This document shows, in pieces, positions 1-5,240 of a stretch of 8,057 nt of DNA (its first letter is position 1; each line of letters opens with the position of its first letter). Below the pieces are notes generated by a model. That model saw only the letters and a list, made by a program, of their open reading frames with translations. It ran no database searches and had not been told where the DNA came from. A program made the position numbers and the translations under genes. This DNA comes from Phycisphaerae bacterium (GTDB taxonomy: Bacteria > Planctomycetota > Phycisphaerae > WQYP01). The stretch lies in the NCBI GenBank assembly GCA_013044065.1, contig JABEVA010000129.1:1-8057 (forward strand), in the 5' to 3' direction.

Positions 1-274
1 AAGCCACGCTCGCTGCTTGGATAGCGGCCCTGGCATCCCCCTATTTTCACCCGCTTGACTTTCTTAGAAGAGACGGGAGATGGAAGTCGGGAGATGCGGC
101 GTCCCGGCGCGCCGGGAGGCCATGGGTGGATAGAGCTTTGCGACGGCCTCCCGGCTCGCGGGGCGGGTACCCTGATGGCAACCGGGATTTGCGTTGCGCA
201 AATTCATCGGCGGGTTGTGGCGCTGTATCAGGGAACCTGAAAAATTTGTGGAATCAGAGGAACGCAGGGGTGGA
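1..274. other. Non-coding region downstream of the exporter operon
   Basis: No convincing gene lies here. It begins right after the TGA stop of the permease when read on the minus strand. The middle (102-205) is rich in inverted repeats, described separately. On the minus strand a short open stretch starts with ATG at 36 and reads M-P-G-P-L-S-K-Q-R-A-W-L to the window edge. It could be the first 12 codons of a gene lying to the left, but only a G-run directly touching the ATG precedes it, so this is weak. If such a gene exists, the inverted repeats would be its 5' leader. A small plus-strand frame from a TTG at 55 to 240 has no ribosome binding site and low-complexity composition and is probably not a gene. 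No tRNA or canonical U-tract terminator was seen. Confidence 0.5.
102..205. repeat. Alternating inverted repeats, possible two-state RNA structure
   Basis: The six-base arms TCCCGG (102-107), CCGGGA (112-117), TCCCGG (149-154) and CCGGGA (182-187) alternate along the region. Bases 102-117 form a 16-nt perfect palindrome. Bases 111-121 (GCCGGGAGGCC) are perfectly complementary to 145-155 across a 23-nt loop. Bases 149-154 can also pair with 182-187. A further stem, 185-193 with 197-205, closes a TTG loop; its innermost seven pairs are Watson-Crick and one outer pair is G-U. Pairing 1:2 plus 3:4 therefore competes with pairing 2:3, which is the topology of an attenuator. No T-run follows any stem on either strand, so a standard intrinsic terminator is not supported. 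The role is unknown; it may be an operon-end structure or the leader of a gene off the left edge. Confidence 0.5.
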
Positions 275-1480
275 TCATTCATAACGTAAAGCCTCAATGG
301 GATTAAGCGCCGCAGCCCGGCGTGCCGGATAATAACCAAAGAAGATTCCGATCGCCGCGGAGATAGACAGGGCCAAAAAGACCATGGATGGTTCCACATG
401 ACCGGAAAAACTGCGGAATTTCACGTAATGGGCGGCGACGATGCCCGCACCCACGCCCACCAGGCCGCCAAGCAGGCTGATGATCATCGATTCAATGAGA
501 AACTGACGGAGAATATCGCGCCGACGGGCTCCAATAGCCTTGCGAATCCCGATTTCCCGCGTGCGTTCCGTGACGGTGACCAGCATAATATTCATAATTC
601 CAATACCGCCCACCAGAAGAGATATGCCAGCCACCGCTCCTAAAAAGAGCGTAAAGGCTCCACCGATGCGGTTGGCCATCTTCAATACCTGGAGTTGGTT
701 GGAAATCCAGAAATCATCTTCATCACCGTGGATCAATGAATGGTTCAGGCGCAGCACGTTCTGCGCGGCCGCCTGCACGCGGTTTAAGTTGGCGGCGTGA
801 TCGACTTGTAAGTCGATATGGTTAAGTGCAACCAGCCGGCCCATCAGATCGGTCATCGCTGTTGTATAGGGCAACAGCACCTGATTGTCCGGATCAAACC
901 AACCATGGCGACCCTTGGGTACCAGCACGCCCACCACTTTGAAACGCACGGTGGACACCGTAATGGTGCGGCCAATGGCATCCTGCGAGCCAAAAAGCCT
1001 TTCCGCGGTTTCCGGGCCGATCACCGCGACCGAGGCTATATCTTGACAATCGTAATCCGTGAACATAGCTCCGTTTTGGATCTTAAAGTCGTGGATTTTG
1101 ATATAGGTGGGGGCGCATCCGACAATGTTGCATGTGGTGAAGTTTCCGCCCCATTTTACCGGCTGCCAAGCGGTGACCACCGGCGAAACATATTTAACAT
1201 GCGGGATTTTAAGAATAGCCCGGGCATCGCCGATGGTCAGTGGATCCGCAGAACCGTTGAGCACCGGGGCGATTTTTGGATTGTGTGGAAAAATTGTGAT
1301 GGTGTTTTTGCCCATCCGGGAAACCCATCCGAGAATCCGTTTTTTGGCACCATTGCCCAGGGCCAGCATGGCAATCACGGCCGCCACACCGATAATCATG
1401 CCCAGCATGGTCAAAATGGCGCGCAGCTTGTTGGCCAGCATACTACGCAGGGCAATTTTGATGGTGGTCCAGAATAACAT
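275..1480 (-). CDS. MacB-like ABC transporter permease (FtsX/MacB fold)
   Basis: Inner-membrane subunit of a tripartite ABC exporter, 401 residues. The order is typical of MacB-type permeases without a fused ATPase. TM1 lies at about 18-42, a large periplasmic domain (MacB_PCD-like) at about 45-260, then TM2 (276-302), TM3 (329-352) and TM4 (364-384). The cytoplasmic stretch after TM2 (303-323, with T-E-R-T-R-E-I-G-I-R-K-A-I-G-A) is the family's coupling-helix signature for contact with the ATPase. The C-terminus (Y-P-A-R-R-A-A-A-L-N-P-I-E-A-L-R-Y-E) is also a hallmark. The MacB family works by mechanotransmission: ATP hydrolysis in the cytoplasm moves the periplasmic domain. ATG at 1480 is preceded only by a weak GGGTG. 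It is the last gene of the operon, 45 nt after the adaptor. The periplasmic domain has three cysteines (117, 121, 145). The substrate cannot be read from sequence. Confidence 0.95.
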   Translation of the reverse strand: MLFWTTIKIALRSMLANKLRAILTMLGMIIGVAAVIAMLALGNGAKKRILGWVSRMGKNTITIFPHNPKIAPVLNGSADPLTIGDARAILKIPHVKYVSPVVTAWQPVKWGGNFTTCNIVGCAPTYIKIHDFKIQNGAMFTDYDCQDIASVAVIGPETAERLFGSQDAIGRTITVSTVRFKVVGVLVPKGRHGWFDPDNQVLLPYTTAMTDLMGRLVALNHIDLQVDHAANLNRVQAAAQNVLRLNHSLIHGDEDDFWISNQLQVLKMANRIGGAFTLFLGAVAGISLLVGGIGIMNIMLVTVTERTREIGIRKAIGARRRDILRQFLIESMIISLLGGLVGVGAGIVAAHYVKFRSFSGHVEPSMVFLALSISAAIGIFFGYYPARRAAALNPIEALRYE

Positions 1481-1525
1481 TTTTTTGCACCCGTTTTGAA
1501 CTAACGCCTTGTGCCTTCTTGCCGG

Positions 1526-2845
1526 TCAATGACGCCCTGGTGTCCACATGCTGGACAGATCGCCCAGATGCAGCACCACTTTTTGCCCCGCCTGAAGCCC
1601 GGCGAGCACCTGCCAGTACGTATCATTACGCTGGCCGAGCGTAACGGCCTTGGAAACGTCCTTGCCATCCGGAGTCACCACGGTAACGGTATCTTCATGA
1701 TGCTGGATGACCACCGCTTGCAGTGGAATGTAGAGCACGTTGGGCAATGTATCCGCGAAGATGGTGACATTGGCGGTCATGCCGGGCTTGAGCAGTTCCT
1801 TGTTTTTCCCCAGTACTTCGATTTTGGCTTGAAATGTGACAATGTTGCTGGTGGAAGTGCTGGTGCTGCCGGCGGTCTGATCTTGTATGGATTCCGGGGC
1901 CATCAGCACCACGCGGCCGGGAAATACCACGCCTGAGGCTCCGGCGGCGGTAATTTGCGATACATCGCCGATTTTGACGTGATTGATATCACTTTCGTTG
2001 ATGGTGGCATTGATATAAATGTGCGACGTATCCACCAGCGTCATCACGGTGGTGCCGCCGCCGACATTGGTGGTTGCCGATGCAATCACCTGCCCCTGCT
2101 GGACATCGACATTGGCCACCTGGCCGTTGATGGGGGCGGTGACGGTGCAATAACCCAGGTTGGTCTGGGCATTTTTAAGATTGGCGTGCTGGATGAGTAC
2201 GGCCACGCGGTCCAACCGCACATTCAACTTTTGCAGTTTCACCTGCAGAGCCTGGGTTTTCAGTTGCATCATTTGCACCTCGGCGAGTCTGAGAGACTGC
2301 TGATCACGCACCAAGGTGGTTTCGTCATTATCATAGGTTTGCTGGGGAGCGAGCTTTTCTTGCAGCAAAGTGGTGTCGCGCTGGACATTTAACTGGTCGT
2401 TTTTAACCTGGGCCTGCGCGGAAAGCAAATTGGCCTGATCGGTCTGCCGACTGGTGATGAGATTTTCTTTGGCAATCTGATAATTCACCTGGGCGGATTG
2501 CAACGTCAGCACGGCTTGCTGCAAATTCTGTTCGGCGATGGCCAAGGCCTGTTCTTCCAAGGTAGGGTCTACCTTCAAAACGACTTGGCCTTTTCTGACA
2601 GCATCACCAATCTGAAAGGGCAACGAGGTAATTTCGCCGCCGGCCTGACATTTGATGTCCACGGTTCGGTTGGCCTGAACGTTGCCCGTGGCATAGACAT
2701 GGACACTTAGTGTGCCGCGCTTGACCACGGCGGTATTGGGCGGTGGGGTCTTGTGGGCGTCGGCGGCCTCCACGTGGTACCGGTATGCTCCATACGCTGC
2801 CCCAGTGAGAATCAAGATCACCAGAATAATCCAGAATTTTTTCAT
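1526..2845 (-). CDS. MacA/HlyD-type periplasmic adaptor (membrane fusion protein)
   Basis: Links the inner-membrane permease to an outer-membrane channel; 439 residues from the chosen ATG at 2845. The N-terminal M-K-K-F-W is followed by a hydrophobic anchor (about 4-20). Next come the first half of the lipoyl/barrel-sandwich domain (about 57-92, with G-D-A-V-R-K-G-Q-V-V), a long Gln/Leu-rich alpha-helical hairpin (about 95-230), and the second lipoyl half (T-A-P-I-N-G-Q-V at 236-243). A beta-barrel domain (about 270-365, ending L-L-K-P-G-M-T-A-N-V) and a membrane-proximal domain (about 370-430) complete it. This order matches MacA and YknX. The frame stays open upstream to 2992 and overlaps the ATPase gene. 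I chose 2845 because the hydrophobic anchor begins directly there, although no strong ribosome binding site precedes it; in-frame GTG codons a few residues upstream are alternatives. A Ser/Thr-rich insert (326-333) sits in the beta-barrel domain. Confidence 0.95.
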   Translation of the reverse strand: MKKFWIILVILILTGAAYGAYRYHVEAADAHKTPPPNTAVVKRGTLSVHVYATGNVQANRTVDIKCQAGGEITSLPFQIGDAVRKGQVVLKVDPTLEEQALAIAEQNLQQAVLTLQSAQVNYQIAKENLITSRQTDQANLLSAQAQVKNDQLNVQRDTTLLQEKLAPQQTYDNDETTLVRDQQSLRLAEVQMMQLKTQALQVKLQKLNVRLDRVAVLIQHANLKNAQTNLGYCTVTAPINGQVANVDVQQGQVIASATTNVGGGTTVMTLVDTSHIYINATINESDINHVKIGDVSQITAAGASGVVFPGRVVLMAPESIQDQTAGSTSTSTSNIVTFQAKIEVLGKNKELLKPGMTANVTIFADTLPNVLYIPLQAVVIQHHEDTVTVVTPDGKDVSKAVTLGQRNDTYWQVLAGLQAGQKVVLHLGDLSSMWTPGRH

Positions 2846-2886
2846 AGATAATGAACTGACCACGGGGTCCACCGGGAATTCCGGAA

Positions 2887-3618
2887 TCAAGCCGCGGCCG
2901 TTGCCTCCTTCGTAGTGGATGGTTGATGCTGCGGAGCATGCTGGACTTCCGCGACAATGCGGCCATCGCGCAGTTGGACTTCCCGGCCACAATGCCGGGC
3001 CACTTCATGGTCGTGGGTGACAATAATAATGGTACTTCCCGCTTGATTAAGCCGGTGAAATAAATCCAGAATATCCCGTCCCACTTGGGAATCGAGATTG
3101 CCGGTAGGCTCATCGGCCAAAATAATGGCGGGATCCGTCACCAGTGCCCGGGCTATGGCCACGCGCTGGCGTTGGCCGCCGGAAAGTTGATTAGGCTCAT
3201 GGTGGGTGCGGTCTGCCAGGCCCACAGTGGTAAGTGCTGCGTGGGCCAGTGTTCTGGCATCGTGCCGACCGGCATAGAGCAAAGGCAGTTCGACGTTTTC
3301 CAGGGCGGAAAGCCGCGGCAGCAAATTAAAATTCTGGAAGACAAAGCCGATCCGCCGGTTGCGTATAGCAGCAAGCTGATCTCCGGCGAGCTTGGAAACA
3401 TCTTCCCCGGCGAGCATATAAGAACCGGAGTTGGCAGTATCCAGACAACCCAGAATGTTCATCAACGTGGATTTGCCGCTGCCCGATGGTCCGGTAATGG
3501 CCAACATTTCCCCACGTGAAATAACCAAGTCCACCGCATCCAGCGCCAGCACATCGGTATCTCCGATGCGATAACGCTTGGTCAGGTTGGTCATCTCCAA
3601 GAGTTCTCTTTGGCCCAT
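2887..3618 (-). CDS. ABC transporter ATP-binding protein, LolD/MacB type
   Basis: Cytoplasmic ATPase that powers the permease encoded two genes downstream. All nucleotide-binding motifs are intact. Numbering from a GTG at 3630, they are Walker A G-P-S-G-S-G-K-S (47-54), Q-loop V-F-Q (97-99), signature L-S-G-G-Q (149-153), Walker B I-I-L-A-D-E (169-174) and H-loop His206. The signature is followed by R-Q-R-V-A-I-A-R-A-L and Walker B by P-T-G-N-L-D, both typical of the LolD/MacB/FtsE group. I chose ATG at 3618 (243 residues) because AGGTGG lies 8 nt upstream of it. The GTG at 3630 overlaps that site, and the ATG at 3594 has GGAG directly adjacent. The C-terminus ends in a His/Gln/Pro/Thr/Ala-rich tail of about 20 residues beyond the fold. 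It is the first gene of the operon, 41 nt before the adaptor. Confidence 0.95.
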   Translation of the reverse strand: MGQRELLEMTNLTKRYRIGDTDVLALDAVDLVISRGEMLAITGPSGSGKSTLMNILGCLDTANSGSYMLAGEDVSKLAGDQLAAIRNRRIGFVFQNFNLLPRLSALENVELPLLYAGRHDARTLAHAALTTVGLADRTHHEPNQLSGGQRQRVAIARALVTDPAIILADEPTGNLDSQVGRDILDLFHRLNQAGSTIIIVTHDHEVARHCGREVQLRDGRIVAEVQHAPQHQPSTTKEATAAA

Positions 3619-3626
3619 GCCGTATA

Positions 3627-3632
3627 CCACCT
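3627..3632 (-). promoter_or_regulatory. Ribosome binding site deciding the ATPase start
   Basis: On the minus strand AGGTGG is followed by 8 nt and then the ATG at 3618. This favours that start over the GTG at 3630, which would lie inside the site. Confidence 0.6.
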
Positions 3633-3681
3633 GCCCGCCGCCGCTTTACTCTACAACGCTGGAACACCACCATCATTACAG

Positions 3682-3710
3682 AGTATAGGCGCGGTGGAGA
3701 AATTTGGCGA
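3682..3710 (-). promoter_or_regulatory. Candidate sigma-70-like promoter of the exporter operon
   Basis: On the minus strand TATACT (3687-3682, five of six matches to TATAAT) lies 17 nt downstream of TCGCCA (3710-3705, four of six matches to TTGACA). The transcript would start near 3675, leaving a leader of roughly 57 nt before the ATPase ATG. Match quality is modest and the promoter consensus of this organism is unknown, so this is only a candidate. Confidence 0.35.
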
Positions 3711-3835
3711 TAGTCGGAAAGTAGCCAAGGACAATCCGCAATTAAGCTCGGTCCTCCCGTGGCGGGCGTGACCAGCACCGACAAGACGGATGCGACTTCG
3801 TGCGGTGCATATAGAAATTGTTATCATGTGCACCC

Positions 3836-5206
3836 ATGACGGTGCTGCTGGACATTTGTTATTTTTTGGGTTTGCTGCTGGCGTTGCCAATGCTGCTATA
3901 CAAAAGCTGGCGGACGGGCAAATACCGCACGGATTGGCCGGCGCGCCTGGGCCGGGTTCCGCCCGAGCAGTTGAGGTGGCTGCAGGCTGCTTCCCGCAGC
4001 GGGCCCATTTTGCTGCATTGCGTGAGTGTGGGCGAGTTGCTCTCTACACGCCTGCTGGTGGAAGAATTGTGCCGGAGCCGACCGGAGCAGCGCATTGTTA
4101 TTACCACCACCACGGATACCGGTACCGCCCGGGCCCGGGCTATGTATGGAAGCGGCATGTTGGCCCAGCAGGTTTGTACGTTGCGTTATCCCCTGGATTT
4201 TTCGTGGGCGGTGCGCCGGTTTTTAAGCGCGGTGCAGCCTTCCATGGTGGTGCTGGTGGAACTGGAAACCTGGCCTAATTTTATTCGCTTCGCCCGCAGG
4301 CGCAACATTCCTGTGCGTATTATTAATGGACGCCTGACCGAGCGATCCTTCCGACGTTATCGGTTAATTCGTCCGCTGATTGCCCGCATGTTTAGCGCCA
4401 TTGATCGTCTTGGCGTGCAAACCCAGGCCATTGCAGACCGATTTATCGCCCTGGGAGCGGCAGCGGAGCGCGTCGAGGTTTTGCCGACCATGAAATTTGA
4501 TACCGCAGACATGGTGGATCAGGTGCCGGGAGCGGATGCTTTATCCAGGGCAGTGGGCCTGGATCCGCAGTTGCGTTTGCTGGTGGGGGGATCCACCGGG
4601 CCGGGGGAACAAGATGCGCTGATTGCCGCCTATTTGGGATTGCGGCGGGAGTATGCCAATCTGCGGCTGGCGATAGCGCCGCGCAAGCCGGAAACTGTGC
4701 CGCAGGTTCTTTTGTCATTGCAACGTGCCGGACTTGAAGCAGTGCGGCGATCGACGCGGCCTGACGGCTCCATGACACCTCTCCTGCGGGCCGATCAGGT
4801 GTTGGTACTCGACACGCTGGGCGAACTCAAAAAGCTTTACAGTGTGGCGCTGGGGGTGTTTTCCGGGAGATCGCTGATTCCGCTGGGCGGCAGCGATATG
4901 ATTGAAGTGGCGGCATTGGCCAAACCCTGTTGCTTTGGACCACATACGTATAATTTCGCGGATGTGGTGGAGTTGCTTTTGCGGGAGGGCGGAGCGGTGG
5001 TGGTGCATAATGCGGCCGAATTGCAAAGACAGATGAAAATCTGGCTGGAAGACGCGGCGGCGGCACGGGCGATGGGCTTAAAGGCGCGGCAGTCTATTGT
5101 GGCCCGGCGTGGTTCATCCCAGCGTTATGCCCAGGAGTTAGCACGTCAGGGCGGGGCGTGGGAACTTGGCAGTTCAGACCGGAACGCTAAAACCTCTCAG
5201 CCGTAG
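3836..5206 (+). CDS. waaA: Kdo transferase (3-deoxy-D-manno-octulosonic acid transferase)
   Basis: Transfers Kdo from CMP-Kdo to the lipid A precursor at the cytoplasmic face of the inner membrane, the first step of LPS inner-core synthesis. The 456 residues match family length. An N-terminal hydrophobic anchor (about 3-22) is followed by the GT30-type N-domain, with H-x-x-S-V-G-E (61-67; Glu67 aligns with the family's catalytic Glu) and V-E-L-E-T-W-P-N (141-148). N-G-R-L-T-E-R-S-F-R-R-Y (164-175) follows. The C-terminal Rossmann domain has V-G-G-S-T-G-P-G-E (250-258), A-P-R-K-P-E (281-286), G-G-S-D-M-I-E (351-357) and G-P-H-T-Y-N-F (368-374). The usual G-N/S-x-K-F-D motif reads P-T-M-K-F-D (217-222). 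ATG at 3836 was chosen because the anchor starts there; an in-frame TTG at 3818 would add six residues, and neither has a clear ribosome binding site. Whether it adds one or more Kdo residues cannot be told. It is transcribed divergently from the exporter operon. Confidence 0.93.
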   Translation: MTVLLDICYFLGLLLALPMLLYKSWRTGKYRTDWPARLGRVPPEQLRWLQAASRSGPILLHCVSVGELLSTRLLVEELCRSRPEQRIVITTTTDTGTARARAMYGSGMLAQQVCTLRYPLDFSWAVRRFLSAVQPSMVVLVELETWPNFIRFARRRNIPVRIINGRLTERSFRRYRLIRPLIARMFSAIDRLGVQTQAIADRFIALGAAAERVEVLPTMKFDTADMVDQVPGADALSRAVGLDPQLRLLVGGSTGPGEQDALIAAYLGLRREYANLRLAIAPRKPETVPQVLLSLQRAGLEAVRRSTRPDGSMTPLLRADQVLVLDTLGELKKLYSVALGVFSGRSLIPLGGSDMIEVAALAKPCCFGPHTYNFADVVELLLREGGAVVVHNAAELQRQMKIWLEDAAAARAMGLKARQSIVARRGSSQRYAQELARQGGAWELGSSDRNAKTSQP

Positions 5207-5240
5207 CGGCACAGCCGTGGTCACGCAGCCGCGAGGACTA
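5207..5240. other. Convergent gap between waaA and the DUF4139-like gene
   Basis: Only 34 nt separate the two facing stop codons. CAGCCG occurs three times (5198-5203, 5212-5217, 5226-5231), and a 4-bp stem (5200-5203 with 5207-5210) straddles the waaA stop. There is no T-run, so no intrinsic terminator can be called. Transcripts from both sides probably overlap at their 3' ends or rely on Rho. Confidence 0.4.

Larger units (their letters stand above)
3619..3835. other. Divergent intergenic region between exporter operon and waaA
   Basis: These 217 nt must hold the start signals for both directions. Apart from the candidate minus-strand promoter and the ATPase ribosome binding site, little stands out. 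For waaA, AT-rich words TATAGA (3810-3815) and TATCAT (3822-3827) could be -10 elements, but neither has a good -35 partner. GGTGCA (3804-3809) and TGCACC (3829-3834) form a 6-bp inverted repeat around them that could be an operator or chance. No small gene or structured RNA was recognised. Confidence 0.45.

Noticed and set aside
100..205. Resemblance to a c-di-GMP-I (GEMM) riboswitch on the minus strand (CGCAAA, then CGCAAAGC near paired arms)
   Set aside because: The two A-rich words have the right flavour, but the P3 helix, its tetraloop receptor and a closing P1 stem cannot be found, and an extra GGCC interrupts the core. Not callable without a covariance search.
185..205. Intrinsic terminator for the exporter operon
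   Set aside because: The 9-bp stem with TTG loop lies about 70 nt past the stop, but no T-run follows it on the minus strand.
55..240. Possible 61-codon plus-strand gene from a TTG at 55
   Set aside because: No ribosome binding site, a rare start codon, overlap with the inverted repeats and a Gly/Arg/Pro-rich product without recognisable features.
818..1477. A 219-codon plus-strand open frame antisense to the permease gene
   Set aside because: It lies wholly inside a confidently identified gene on the other strand. Its translation is rich in His, Gly and Asn with no recognisable fold, as expected for an antisense shadow.
1955..2392. A 145-codon plus-strand frame antisense to the adaptor gene
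   Set aside because: It mirrors the coiled-coil coding region; the His/Ile-rich pattern reflects reverse-complemented Gln/Asn codons, not a protein.
2846..2992. Longer adaptor form starting at 2992
   Set aside because: It would put about 49 residues without signal character before the hydrophobic anchor and overlap the ATPase coding region by about 100 nt; the M-K-K start at 2845 is typical for this family.
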